NCBI RefSeq assembly: GCF_001676875.1
Contig: NZ_JYKA01000027.1
Span: 1-49,056 of the forward strand
Reading direction: 5' to 3'
Source of the DNA: Chromobacterium subtsugae
GTDB lineage: Bacteria; Pseudomonadota; Gammaproteobacteria; Burkholderiales; Chromobacteriaceae
Length of the DNA stretch: 49,056 nucleotides
The first letter of the stretch is position 1, and each line of letters opens with the position of its first letter. Positions 8,865-17,996 of the stretch are shown here, in pieces. The notes under the pieces are model-generated. The model did no database searches. It saw only the letters and a list, made by a program, of their open reading frames with translations, and was not told the origin of the DNA. Position numbers and translations under genes: made by a program.

Positions 8865-9730
8865 AATTCCGTGCGATTCAGGCGCTGTCGGACCGCTACC
8901 CGGTAGCCCCGATGTGCCAACTGTTTCGTGTGTCCCGCAGTGGCTACTATGCGTGGCTACACCGCCCACCTTCGGCGCGAGAGATGGCGAACCGACAACT
9001 ACTACGTGAAATCCGGCTGGTGCATGCCGAGGTCAATGGTATTTATGGCCATCGGCGTATTCATGCCGAACTTCTTGCACAGGGCTTCGCCTGCGGGCGG
9101 CATCGCATCGCGGGCCTGATGCGGCGAAACGGTATCAGGGTTAGAACTCGTAAACATTGTCGACCCGTCAGTGGTGGTCAACACCTTCTACCCATGGCGC
9201 CTAATCTGCTGCAGCGACAATTTGCTGCTGGTGGCGACATCAATCAGCGTTGGGTGTCGGATATGACCTATATCCGGACCGGTGAAGGGTGGCTGTACCT
9301 GGCGGTGGTGCTCGACTTGTACTCCCGGGCGATAGTGGGCTGGGCCATGCATCATCGAATGCAGCAAGAACTGGTGCATGCTGCCCTGACGATGGCAGTG
9401 GCGCGCCGCCAGCCTTCAGGAGAGGTGATTCTGCATTCGGACCGCGGGAGTCAGTACTGTGCCTTTGACTACCAGGCATTGCTGAAACGGCACGGAATGG
9501 TACCGAGCCACTCCCGCACCGGGAACTGCTGGGATAATGCAGCGATGGAGAGCTTCTTCCGTTCATTGAAGTCGGAACGTGTTTATCTGACCCACTACCG
9601 GAGCTACGATGAGGCGCGTACGGATGTGTTTGATTACATCCGCTTTTACAATCACCAACGACGTCATTCAACCCTGGGGTATCTGACCCCGGTTGAATTC
9701 GAACGCCGCCGTTCAGAGCTTAGTGCTTAA
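8861..9730 (+). CDS. IS3-family transposase OrfB (DDE integrase core)
   Basis: A 289-aa frame, -1 relative to OrfA, overlapping it by GTGA. The likely active product is the frameshift fusion OrfAB. The HTH_21-like region (YYAWLHRPPSAREMANRQLLREI...YGHRRIHAEL) precedes the rve catalytic core. The DDE residues are visible in SDMTYI, HSDRGSQY and NAAMESFF, followed by the usual YDEARTDVFDYIRFYNHQRRHSTLGYLTP end. All key residues are present, so the element may still move. Confidence 0.92.
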   Translation: MKFRAIQALSDRYPVAPMCQLFRVSRSGYYAWLHRPPSAREMANRQLLREIRLVHAEVNGIYGHRRIHAELLAQGFACGRHRIAGLMRRNGIRVRTRKHCRPVSGGQHLLPMAPNLLQRQFAAGGDINQRWVSDMTYIRTGEGWLYLAVVLDLYSRAIVGWAMHHRMQQELVHAALTMAVARRQPSGEVILHSDRGSQYCAFDYQALLKRHGMVPSHSRTGNCWDNAAMESFFRSLKSERVYLTHYRSYDEARTDVFDYIRFYNHQRRHSTLGYLTPVEFERRRSELSA

Positions 9731-9760
9731 CCCTCTGTCCATGGGGAGTGGGACAGACCA

Positions 9761-10058
9761 TGAGTTCGATCTGCTGTGCTACGCACTCGGTATCGAACAC
9801 CGGTTGACCAAGCCGCGCAGTCCGCAGACAAACGGGATGGTTGAGCGCTTCAATGGCCGGATCAGCGATGTGCTGGCGACGCACCGCTGCGAATCCGGCA
9901 AAGATCTGGGCGAGACACTGCAGCGTTATGTCCTGCTCTACAATCAGCATTTGCCGCAATTGGCACTACAGCATCGGACACCGATCCAGGCTTGGCAAAA
10001 GCAGCGGCCTGATTTATTCAAAAAGCGCGTGAGCAATCGTCCGGGACTGGACATCTAG
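9761..10058 (+). pseudogene. 3' remnant of an IS481-like transposase
   Basis: Directly after the IS3 right end the frame reads FDLLCYALGIEHRLTKPRSPQTNGMVERFNGRI, the last part of a DDE integrase core with the catalytic Glu (NGMVERFN). It ends LALQHRTPIQAWQKQRPDLFKKRV, the usual end of IS481-family transposases. The first two catalytic Asp residues are gone. The DNA end near 10053 reads outward as TGTCCAGTCCCGGACGATTG, like an IS481 terminal repeat. The stop codon lies just outside it. Confidence 0.8.
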
Positions 10059-10059
10059 G

Positions 10060-10290
10060 ATGGAGCGTGGAGTGGTCATCCCAACCATCACGCGCATGAT
10101 GCAGCTGTCGGAAATTTTCGGCTGCTCAACAGCCGATTTGGTACAAGAAGCTAGCTATCGTCCAACAGATCAGGCCATGTATATAACCGATCTGCTGGCC
10201 AAACTGGCGGACGAAGATCGCACCATGCTGGTTGGAATGATCGAACAGCTTGCAGCTCGCCTGCAAAAAAAGCTAGCCCCCGTTCCGCAA
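10060..10290 (+). pseudogene. C-terminal piece of an XRE-family regulator
   Basis: The frame reads ERGVVIPTITRMMQLSEIFGCSTADLVQEAS, the second half of an XRE/Cro helix-turn-helix domain, followed by a helical tail (DLLAKLADEDRTMLVGMIEQLAARLQKKLA). The recognition helix and N-terminus are missing. The break is at the IS481-like end, so insertion there probably destroyed the gene. After about 10290 the DNA is Rhs core in another frame. Confidence 0.65.
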
Positions 10291-10918
10291 CGGCCACCAG
10301 ACCGCCGAATCCGGCTTCGACGGCAGCGCCACCCGCTATGTCTACGACAAGGCCGGCCGGCTGAGCAGCCAGCGACTGATGGGCGCGACGCAGTGGAGCC
10401 GACAGTACCAGTACGACGCCGCCGGCCAACTGACCGGCATCGCCGACAGCCGCAACGGCCAACTGAATTACCGCTATGATCCGGTCGGCCGCCTGCTGCA
10501 AGCCGCCACCCCCAAGGGCGTGGAGAACTTCAATTTCGACCCGGCAGGCAATTTGCTGGACAACGCCCCTGCCGCCGACGGCCATCAGGACAACAGCCTG
10601 CTAGGCAACCTGCTGAGCCAGTACGCCGGCCGCCACTACCGCTACGACATGGAGAAGCGCGTCAACAGCAGCCTCACCAAGCTGGAATGGGACAGCCACA
10701 ACCACCTCTCCCGCCTCATCGCCCCGGACGGCCAGCGCACCGACTACCACTACGCCCCGCAGGGACGCCGCATCGCCAAGATCAGCCAGGGCCAGGCCAC
10801 GCTGTACGGCTGGGACGGCGACGTGCTGGTCATCGAACCCTGCGTCAAAGAAACGGTACGCTATCTATTCGAGCCAACAGCTGCGCACAAAGGGTTCCGC
10901 CTCGCAAGAAGAAATTGA
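10291..10918 (+). pseudogene. Rhs core fragment 6, without a tip
   Basis: From about 10291 the frame reads FRNGHQTAESGFDGSATRYVYDKAGRLSSQ and continues as Rhs core to YLFEPTA near 10875, where homology to the other copies stops. Six residues (SRGNLV in the other copies) are deleted between HYRYD and MEKRVN. No RFISRDP junction or toxin tip remains. In a shifted frame after 10885 a short sequence (KGSASQEEIDNALLQFHRP) leads to a stop at 10975 and may be the end of the lost cassette. Confidence 0.8.
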
Positions 10919-11104
10919 CAATGCCCTCCTCCAATTCCACCGCCCAAAAGCAAACAGGCCATGCCACTTTGAGGCATGACCCGCTTGTCGAGCATAAAGA
11001 ACGAAATCAGCGTTCGACATCTGTTGCAACACTCGCCTCACCTGCGCTCGGCATGGCATGCATATGTGTTTTGGGCGCCGACTTTGCTCGTTCTCTTTGG
11101 CGCA

Positions 11105-11785
11105 TCAGAAATTCAGTTGCCAATCCGGGCGGCGGGTTTTGATCAGGCCAACCGGCAAATGCTTGCCTTCCGAAGCCAAATTGCAAGATATGCTGAATTG
11201 CTTGCTGCCCTCCTTGCTAGCCATAATTTGCAGATAGGGTTCGCCTGCCTTCAGCTGTTCCGGCTTCACCGCTTGCCAGCCGCCTTTCGCCATGCGCTGG
11301 TAAGCGAGACAGTTATTGCCATCACAGCTATACGATAGATTGCCGGTCAGGCGCAGGAAATCGCGCAGCAACATATCCTTTTTGCCATCCAGATGAAAAA
11401 CCCAGTTATAGGTTTCCTTCACGCCGGCATCTGAGTTTTTGGCAAAACGCGCATGCTCTTCAAAGTAGCTGCTCAATGCCCATTGCCCAGAAATCGGAAT
11501 GGCTTTATCGATATCGGCGTAACGACTGATATCCTTCACTCCGGTCGAACTGCCCGGAATGTTTTCTTCCAGTTCCTTGGCGGCATCGGTTACCAGTTTC
11601 ATCTTGAGAGCGGCTGCGCCGTTCTTCACGGAAAAATGCTTGTCGGCAGCCGATTGCGGCTGGCTGGCCATATAACGGGAAAAACTGTCGGAACAGTCGG
11701 CGATATGGCGCAACACTTCATTATCATCAGCGCGGGAGTTCGCGGATAGGCTGGCCAACGCCAGCAGCGGAAGAATTTTTTTCAT
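11105..11785 (-). CDS. Periplasmic protein of unknown function
   Basis: A 226-aa protein with a short signal peptide (MKKILPLLALASLSANSRA, cut before DDN). The ATG at 11785 is preferred over an upstream TTG because it gives a standard signal peptide. The mature part is polar, with four Cys (in IADCSDS, LSYSCDGNNC and ISCNL) that could form two disulfides. A beta-rich central segment includes YNWVFHLDGKKDMLLRDFLRL. I recognise no family. It stands alone, antisense to and directly after the Rhs graveyard, so a periplasmic immunity role is possible but unsupported. Confidence 0.6.
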   Translation of the reverse strand: MKKILPLLALASLSANSRADDNEVLRHIADCSDSFSRYMASQPQSAADKHFSVKNGAAALKMKLVTDAAKELEENIPGSSTGVKDISRYADIDKAIPISGQWALSSYFEEHARFAKNSDAGVKETYNWVFHLDGKKDMLLRDFLRLTGNLSYSCDGNNCLAYQRMAKGGWQAVKPEQLKAGEPYLQIMASKEGSKQFSISCNLASEGKHLPVGLIKTRRPDWQLNF

Positions 11786-12782
11786 TATTGCCAATTACAA
11801 AAAATGGAAAAGCAAGCATATTATATCATTAGTCATACGTCTTGCCCTCTGCTGGCGCAGGACATATGGCCGGCTCTCAGCTTTCAATGAACCAGGATGC
11901 GCACGGCAGAGTCCCGTTGGCTGCCAGCAGGCCGATCATTCCCTTGCTGAATGCGCGGATCAGAGAGCCATCCACCAAGATCAGAATGCCTGCCGCCTTA
12001 GCTGGGAATTCGACGATGCCGCAGCCGCGCGGCATATCAGGCAGGCATAATCACTGTATGACGGCGCCACTCAGTCTCCAGGAAACGCATCATATTGCGG
12101 CAGCGCATCGCTGATGGCATGCCAGGGCGCTTTGGATCCTCTGCCTAGCTTCGCACGCCACCCGCCTCAGCGAGTTTGACGCGGCCCGCATGGCGTTTTT
12201 GATATGACCGCGCGAGAAAGAACTCAATTGCGGACATCACTACAGAAAATTCCGATTTTCTCGATAAAAGTCCATCCATTCAATCTGGGACTCCCCCTGC
12301 AGCAGCACCTCCCGCTTGCCTACCGAGCATTGATCGCGGTTCGAGCCATCGAATTCGACGCAGCCCGCGGCTTGAGCGGTGCCAGAGCACAGGATGACGA
12401 AAACAGCGGCCTGCTTGCTCGTTGCGGAATTCCCTGGAAACGCTTAATGGTGGTTTTTGACATCACAGCTTCCGCTGATTCGAACCCGGTTGTTCTCATA
12501 CCATTTGGCGATTTTTGCAATGCATTTCATGACCTGGTTTTCGGTTAATTCAAGATGGCGCCCCCCATGCCATCCGGATGAAAAAGGCGCTACGGCAAAG
12601 CATGCCACCATCTCGCCGCGCAAGGCGCGCCCTCTCTTTAGGGCGGCCTGCCGCGGCAAAGCGCGCCGGCTCCGGAAAAAGCAACTCGGCCAAAGGACGG
12701 CATCCGCCATCCGCAGGCTCGCTATGCTGCAGGCTTATGGGCCGTGGCAACGGCCCCTAACCAGCCCATGAGGATACAAGCC
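11786..12782. other. About 1 kb without a convincing gene
   Basis: All frames are short or have atypical codon use. Two minus-strand fragments look faintly protein-like. One is a 52-codon frame ending near 11880 (MPRGCGIVEFPAKAAG...). The other is a frame around 12240-12440 with a signal-peptide-like stretch and AAGCVEFDGSNRDQCSVG, blocked by an upstream stop. They may be decayed small secreted proteins. Confidence 0.4.
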
Positions 12783-13136
12783 ATGAACAATGCCATCGCC
12801 TGCGCCATCGCCGCGGCCGCCAGCTTGCTAGCTCTTGCCACCACCAGCCAGGCTGCGGAATGGCGGCTGGGCGACATCAAGTCTCAGGAGTGCCTGAAAA
12901 ACTCCACGCTGATATCCAGTAGTATCAAGTATTGTCACAATTGCGTCGGCAAGCAGGGCAATCTCACTTCATGGACGTTCACGACAACCTGCGACGGCAA
13001 GCTGCAAACCCGACTTGCGCAATCCAAGATCAATTGCAACACTCCCGCTGGCCAAGCCAGCGAAACGGCGCAGAAAACCACTCACACCCAACAAGCCGCC
13101 GCCACCCTCCCCGGACCGGCGACCCCTTGCAAATAA
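12783..13136 (+). CDS. Small Cys-rich secreted protein
   Basis: A 117-aa protein. The ATG at 12783 is chosen because GAGGAT lies just upstream and a clean signal peptide follows (MNNAIACAIAAAASLLALATTSQA, cut before AEW). The mature part has six Cys (QEC, YCHNC, TTCDG, INC and the penultimate Cys), so disulfides in the periplasm or outside the cell are likely. The C-terminal third is rich in Ala, Thr and Gln and low in complexity. Family unknown; no operon partner. Confidence 0.55.
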   Translation: MNNAIACAIAAAASLLALATTSQAAEWRLGDIKSQECLKNSTLISSSIKYCHNCVGKQGNLTSWTFTTTCDGKLQTRLAQSKINCNTPAGQASETAQKTTHTQQAAATLPGPATPCK

Positions 13137-14603
13137 TCAGGACGCACTGGCTGCGGCCGCGCGACCAGACCCAACAAATGCGTGCGCCGCCCGGTCTACC
13201 CTCCCAGCATCCGAAACACCCATCCGCAGATCTAGGCCCCCCTCTCCATAAAATATCAAACCGCTAAAAAGGGACTTCGCCAGGATTATCAGCGACCGCA
13301 GATCGGACCTAGGTGACCGACAGCCACGATCAACTTCAAGCCCAGCGCGCCGCGCCGCCAGGCCAGCAAAGCGCCACCAAAAACGCGGCTCCCCTCAGCC
13401 TAGTCGGCACCATCCTGTTTCCGCTGGCAGGACTGCTGCATGCTGGCCGGAGCGGCCCGCCCCCGGCGGGTTCGCCCACGCCATTGGGACATATTCGCCG
13501 CAACGTGCCACCATCGCCGGGATAGGCCAACCCTGGCAACACGACCATAACGCCGCGCTGAAAATCACTCGCCGCCCGGCTCACACCAGGCGGCTGCCGT
13601 TCGGCCGCGGCAATGGAAGCTCCGCAGGAGCGGCATGGCGGGCTGCGTCGCAAGCACCGGTGACCTGCGCCTCGAAACATACGCCAGACAACCATTTGGG
13701 CGGGAAATTGCAAACACGCAACACCCGCTTGCCTATCCGCCGCGAACGCATGCTCCCAGCCGTGCCTTCAATCACCAACTCCCCGCAGCCCAAAGCTGGC
13801 CACGTGGGCCCATATGATTTGTTTAGAAAAAACCAAGCAGTAGATTATCCGAAAAGGGGAAAACCTAGTAAAAAGGCCAGGTATAGACCGTTCAAAACCG
13901 CTGAGAAATGACAAGAACCTAATAAAAACAACGTGGCTGCCTATATCATTTCGGCTCGGCCATCTTGCCGAGCACGCCCTATTCTTCAAGGCTGCGTTGG
14001 CAGCTCAGCTTATCTGGAGTCCTTTCTGCACCTGATTGATTGTAACGACGACTGCGTTTTGGCCTCAAAGCAGGAAATCATTGGCACAATCAAGATGCAA
14101 TCATATCTCGCCTGCCAAATAAATTTGACAAGCTTTTAAAAAAGGCGAAATATAAAACCACCTCACAAGAATACCACCCAGAAAATACTCAAACGGCAAA
14201 TCCTGGCGTTTCGCCCTTGACGTTCGGATGTCTAGATATGGACAAGGTCTTGGCCTATTTATCACAATCGACCTGCCATTCAAATTGATCATCGATCAAT
14301 CACACACCACAGCAAAAAGCGCATACTGCTTTTCCCCACCCATAAAAATTGCGAAAAATAGCAATAATCACAGAGATTTCAATCAAATAAAAATTCTTAC
14401 AAACACCCCAGCAGCGCGTAGCCTTATACGAGAATAGACTCACCGAAAAGCAAGCCTCTATTTAACCAACCAATTCAATCTACAACATCAATCATATAAG
14501 CCACACGCACCATAAAAACAGATTGCCACAAACCCATAAACTTGCAGATTGAAATAAAAAATGAACAATTAACATGGGGGCTGAATGATTGAAAGGATCC
14601 CCC
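13137..14603. other. About 1.5 kb without a convincing gene
   Basis: The first 650 bases are GC-rich with overlapping short frames on both strands, none with a ribosome site and family-like sequence. From about 13,820 the DNA turns AT-rich up to the GGDEF gene. A TTGACA stands at about 14126-14131 but has no good -10 at standard spacing. Possible decayed DNA plus a long upstream region for the cyclase gene. Confidence 0.4.
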
Positions 14604-15569
14604 ATGCGCCGGTTAGATGAAGAAGCAAAAATATCCTCCACGGAGAAAATCGACGACCCTTGCAAAACATGGCCAATACAAGCCAGACTAAAACTTGCCG
14701 ATTCTCTTTTCCGCAGCCACAGCGAAGGCGTATGCATCACTGACAACCAGCAGAAGATACTACAGGCAAGCCAGACCTTATGCCGAATAACGGGATACAG
14801 TCTTACCCAGATAGCAGGCAAAAGACCTAATCTATTTTCTTCCGGCATCCATGACAAAGCCTTTTTCGACTCGGTGTGGGAATCCATCAACAAAAATGGC
14901 CAATGGCAAGGCGAAATGTGGAATAGAAATAAAGAAGGTTCTTTATACGCCATCAGACTCAATATTTCTGCTGTTCATGACGCTCAGCATGAAGTATCCC
15001 ACTACATAGGAATCATGAGTGACATCACGCAACAAAAAATTGACTTGGCCGCAATAACCAAAAGCGCTCACATCGATACATTAACGGGGCTACCCAATCG
15101 CCTACTGTTCACCGACAGACTGATTCAGGCAATCTCTCAAGCAGACCGGAATAAAACTTTCCTCGCAGTCTGCTTTATGGACTTGGATAACTTTAAAGCG
15201 ATAAACGACATGCACGGCCATCAATGTGGCGATGCCGTTTTAAAAGAGCTCGCCATTCGACTAGACTCTACCATCAGGGCTGGCGACACCGCTGCCAGAC
15301 TTGGCGGAGATGAATTCATCTTATTGCTTATGGGCCTGAAAAAAAGCTCAGAATACGCGATGATTCTAAAAAGAATAGTACGCTCGATATGCCAACCCAT
15401 TACACTGCCCAGCAGCGTCATTTTTCCGACTGCCAGTATTGGCATCGCCATTTACCCTGCAGATGCAAATACTCCAAACAATCTTGTGGCGCTGGCAGAC
15501 TCCGCTATGTATCGAGCGAAGGCGCAGGGCGGAAATCGCGTGATCTATCATCACAAAAAAATCGCTTAG
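14604..15569 (+). CDS. PAS-GGDEF diguanylate cyclase
   Basis: A 321-aa soluble protein that should make cyclic di-GMP from two GTP. The ATG at 14604 has AAAGGA about seven bases upstream; an upstream TTG in frame is less likely. Residues about 30-142 form a PAS domain (SEGVCITDNQQKILQASQTLCRITGY ... GIMSDITQQK). The GGDEF domain follows (DTLTGLPNRLLFTDRL, then LGGDEFILL at 233-241). The active site is intact. An I-site RAGD lies at 225-228, five residues before GGDEF, so product inhibition is expected. There is no membrane segment, so the PAS domain probably senses a cytoplasmic signal. It may feed the c-di-GMP-dependent cellulose machinery downstream, but it is 15 kb away. Confidence 0.92.
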   Translation: MRRLDEEAKISSTEKIDDPCKTWPIQARLKLADSLFRSHSEGVCITDNQQKILQASQTLCRITGYSLTQIAGKRPNLFSSGIHDKAFFDSVWESINKNGQWQGEMWNRNKEGSLYAIRLNISAVHDAQHEVSHYIGIMSDITQQKIDLAAITKSAHIDTLTGLPNRLLFTDRLIQAISQADRNKTFLAVCFMDLDNFKAINDMHGHQCGDAVLKELAIRLDSTIRAGDTAARLGGDEFILLLMGLKKSSEYAMILKRIVRSICQPITLPSSVIFPTASIGIAIYPADANTPNNLVALADSAMYRAKAQGGNRVIYHHKKIA

Positions 15570-15671
15570 CACGCTAGCGCGACAAGCGGCATGGCAACCA
15601 TGCCACCAGAAGAAAGCGCTCAAAACGAGGCACAATCTACCTATCAAGAGATATTTTGGAAGGAGTACCCA

Positions 15672-15887
15672 ATGCGAATTTATCATATTGCGTGCGAGCG
15701 TGGTTCAACTGGATTATTCCTGGGCTGGTCCGTTCATACTGCTGAGAATATATTAGCCTCATCCATTTATCCACGATATGACATGGCCGAAAGTGAAAGC
15801 CAACGGCTGGAAGAAGCATATGGCACGCCTGCGATAGGCTTCACGCTCCTCAATGGCAATCAAATCCTGAAGAAATACTGCCACTGA
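15672..15887 (+). CDS. Small hypothetical protein (71 aa)
   Basis: Starts at an ATG seven bases after a strong AAGGAG (15659-15664); the same frame extends upstream but without a comparable ribosome site. The protein reads MRIYHIACERGSTGLFLGWS, with AENILASSIYPRYDMAESESQRLEEAYG and a C-terminal KKYCH. It is soluble and compact, with an alpha-beta pattern. I recognise no family. It lies 102 bases after the GGDEF gene on the same strand, so co-transcription is possible. Confidence 0.6.
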   Translation: MRIYHIACERGSTGLFLGWSVHTAENILASSIYPRYDMAESESQRLEEAYGTPAIGFTLLNGNQILKKYCH

Positions 15888-16435
15888 ATACCAGACGAAG
15901 AGAGCCCCACTCAATCCAAACCGGTTTTGGCCGCCCAACTGCCAGGCTTATACATGGCCACTTTGCCAAGAGGAGCAACCCAATGGGCGCGAGCGATTCA
16001 TGCCATCGCGACGGCGCCTGTGCAGATGCGCACGCCTGCGAAAGCGGATGGCTGGCTTCGGACAGACCGGGCCGCCCCAGGCCTGCAGGAAAATAGTCTT
16101 GACAAATCAGAAAATTACCAGCATAATTTTCTGCTATTGTTTCATGTTGTAGCGCTCGCACGAGCCGTCACGCTCCTCTTCTCAAGCCCAGCCTCAGTTT
16201 TCCAGTAAATCAGCCGTTGGCACGCGAAGGTTGTTGTCACAAGCCTAGCCAGCAAACCGTTTCACGCCGCACAGCGCCAGCGCTCTGAATTTTGACGGCG
16301 ATGAAATCCATTGCCTCGCAGCCCCCCACGACATCCGGGCACAACTCATGAAAATATCGCAAAGCGTCCTTGCCGTTAGGACTCGTTTTACCCATTCCAC
16401 GCCATGCTATTGGCATGGAAAGCAGAAAGTAAACC
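15888..16435. other. Intergenic stretch with a strong promoter
   Basis: No convincing protein gene. The only clear signal is the near-consensus promoter at 16099-16127. Downstream to 16435 there is no frame with a ribosome site, so the transcript is either a long leader of the 59-aa gene at 16436 or an untranslated RNA. Confidence 0.45.
16099..16127 (+). promoter_or_regulatory. Near-consensus sigma-70 promoter
   Basis: TTGACA at 16099-16104, a 17-base spacer and CATAAT at 16122-16127. This is the best sigma-70 match noticed in the window. No start codon with a ribosome site follows for about 300 bases. Confidence 0.6.
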
Positions 16436-16615
16436 ATGAAAATTCAGGAACTGAAACAGGGTGACCTGATCACCCAGCACATCGACAATCTGGTTGTATC
16501 GTTCGAAGTTTTGTCTATCCAGCAGATCGGCCGCCGCTTCCAGATAACATTCAGCTCGGCCTCCGGCATCGCCACCGCCAGCTATCAGGCCGATGCGTTG
16601 ATCACCACCATCTGA
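16436..16615 (+). CDS. Very small hypothetical protein (59 aa)
   Basis: The frame reads MKIQELKQGDLITQHIDNLV and ends ASYQADALITTI. It looks like a single small beta-barrel: LKQGDLI start, FEVLSI and FQITFSS strands, as in KOW/SH3-like domains. The upstream sequence AGAAAGTAA is only a weak ribosome site. It is below most gene-finder cut-offs, but its composition is protein-like. Function unknown. Confidence 0.5.
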   Translation: MKIQELKQGDLITQHIDNLVVSFEVLSIQQIGRRFQITFSSASGIATASYQADALITTI

Positions 16616-16921
16616 CCAAGCCTACGCTGGCACCGACAACCGCTCTCCGCCAGCGCAAGCTGCCACAACTACGCCCATGGCGCGCTATATCCGGCATCGA
16701 CAGATGAATCACGCCGCCCATCGCCTGCCGGCCAACGCAGGCAATCACCTCACGGCCACCCGCCCCTCCCATAAGCATCAAGTTGCCTGGCGAAGATTTA
16801 CCTCCTAGCCAGGGCTATCAAAATTGCCTCTCCGCTTTTCATTAAAATTCATTTGTCATAAAGTCGGCTTTGCCTTAACTTGCCAGAGCCTTCAGGCAAA
16901 CCAATCCTTCTGGAGATCGTG

Positions 16922-17479
16922 ATGAATTTGAAAACCTTCAAAGCATTGCTTGCAGCCATCTCTCTAACTATCGCATCCACCGCCAGCGATGCCGCTCCCA
17001 TCGTCACCCTTTCTGGCCCGCTGGCCCTGCAAACCAGCAATGGCCACTACCTGACCGCAGTGAACGGCGGCGGCTTGGGCGGCCCCAACAACGGCCCGAG
17101 CGCAGTCGCACTGCATTCCGACGCCAAAACCAAGGGCGGATGGGAAACGCTCTATCTGGTGCAACTGCCCAATGGCCGCGTCGCATTCCGCACCACCGCC
17201 GGCTACTATCTGACTGCGGTGAACGGCGGCGGCGTGGGCGGCCCCAACACCAGTGCCAGCCCTTTTCATACCGACGCCACCTGGGCAAGCACTTGGGAAC
17301 GCTTCCAACTGGAGTTTGATCCGGCTAGCAACACTTACGCGCTGAAAACCGCCAATGGCAACTACGTCACCTTCGTCAATAATGGTGGCATCGGCGGCGC
17401 CAATAATGTCCCTGTCCATAGCGATGCCCGCACAGCCAATGATTGGGAATCGTTCACGCTGGTGCCATTGAGCAATTAA
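16922..17479 (+). CDS. Secreted beta-trefoil (fascin-like) protein
   Basis: A 185-aa exported protein. GGAG stands seven bases before the ATG and a signal peptide follows (to about residue 24, cut after SDA). The mature part is three repeats of about 50 residues. Each has (S/A)NG.Y(L/V)T.VN(G/N)GG.GG.N, then (H)(S/T)DA and W(E)..(L/F). The three-fold repeat is the mark of a beta-trefoil, and the NGxYLTAVNGGG pattern resembles fascin-like or actin-crosslinking domains. Such folds bind sugars or proteins, so an extracellular lectin or matrix role is plausible. Single gene; no partner. Confidence 0.75.
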   Translation: MNLKTFKALLAAISLTIASTASDAAPIVTLSGPLALQTSNGHYLTAVNGGGLGGPNNGPSAVALHSDAKTKGGWETLYLVQLPNGRVAFRTTAGYYLTAVNGGGVGGPNTSASPFHTDATWASTWERFQLEFDPASNTYALKTANGNYVTFVNNGGIGGANNVPVHSDARTANDWESFTLVPLSN

Positions 17480-17606
17480 ACCGGCAAACTCCACTCCGCA
17501 TGCCGGGTAGGATGCGTCGCCCGCCACGGGACGCATCCCAGCCTCCTTCCCCGCCTGCCTGTCCGCCCGCCGTTAAGTGACAAAGTAAAAATAAATACCA
17601 CAGAGG

Positions 17607-17996
17607 TTGACATGTGAATTTCCTAATCGAATATTGAATGTCCGCTCCGCTTTGGCCGTTGCCTTCACCAGCGCCGCGCCAACAGCCACAAAGGATGCCG
17701 CGACGATAAACAGCATCTCCCCATCATTGCCCGCCGCAGCCGCGCGGACAGACAATTCAAGCCTCGATAGCCAGCTGGAGCAACAGATACAACAACTGGA
17801 ACAGCAACTGCAGAATGGCGGCTAGGGCGGGTCCCAAAGCTCGCAGGAAAGTCAGCAAAAACAAGCGAACCGGATAGAACAGGAAATTGCCCAACTTGAG
17901 GCCCAGCTTGCCCAACTCCAAACAGCAAGAGGCACGCTCAAGCACAAGCGACGGCCGCAGCCCGGCAAGCCGGCAACGCAATCCGCGAGGCGCGAT
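17607..17996 (+). pseudogene. FlxA-like coiled-coil protein with an internal amber stop
   Basis: The frame reads DNSSLDSQLEQQIQQLEQQL, then TAG at 17823-17825, then continues in the same frame as SQSSQESQQKQANRIEQEIA and LEAQLAQLQTARG. The paired Gln-rich heptads on both sides of a Gly/Ser linker are the pattern of FlxA-like proteins. The stop falls in the linker, so only the first half would be made. The start is also unclear (TTG 17607). Likely a recent loss of function. Confidence 0.6.

Larger units (their letters stand above)
8506..9760 (+). mobile_element. Complete IS3-family insertion sequence (1255 bp)
   Basis: The ends are imperfect 25-bp inverted repeats at 8506-8530 and 9736-9760 (23 of 25 bases match), starting TGGTCTGTCCC and ending in CA-type termini. 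Inside are two overlapping frames for OrfA and OrfB with a slippery A6G site between. No target-site duplication is visible: the left flank ends GCGA and the right flank starts TGAG. This fits a deletion or rearrangement next to the element after insertion. Confidence 0.92.
1..10875 (+). repeat. Direct array of six Rhs core fragments
   Basis: Near-identical GC-rich core segments occur at about 2-361, 1205-2221, 3163-3722, 4869-6092, 7616-8505 and 10291-10875, all on the plus strand. Each ends at or before the RFISRDP...DPxGL junction; the DNA after the junction differs completely. The start point within the core differs from copy to copy. Such an array offers homology for recombination that would swap toxin tips. 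Confidence 0.85.

Noticed and set aside
14126-14150. Promoter upstream of the GGDEF gene at TTGACA
   Set aside because: No acceptable -10 hexamer at 16-18 bases; TATAAA is 20 bases away and the gene is 450 bases downstream.
16237-16437. Minus-strand 66-codon frame (MVYFLLSMPIAWRGMGK...)
   Set aside because: No ribosome site, no family-like sequence, and it opposes the downstream region of a strong promoter.
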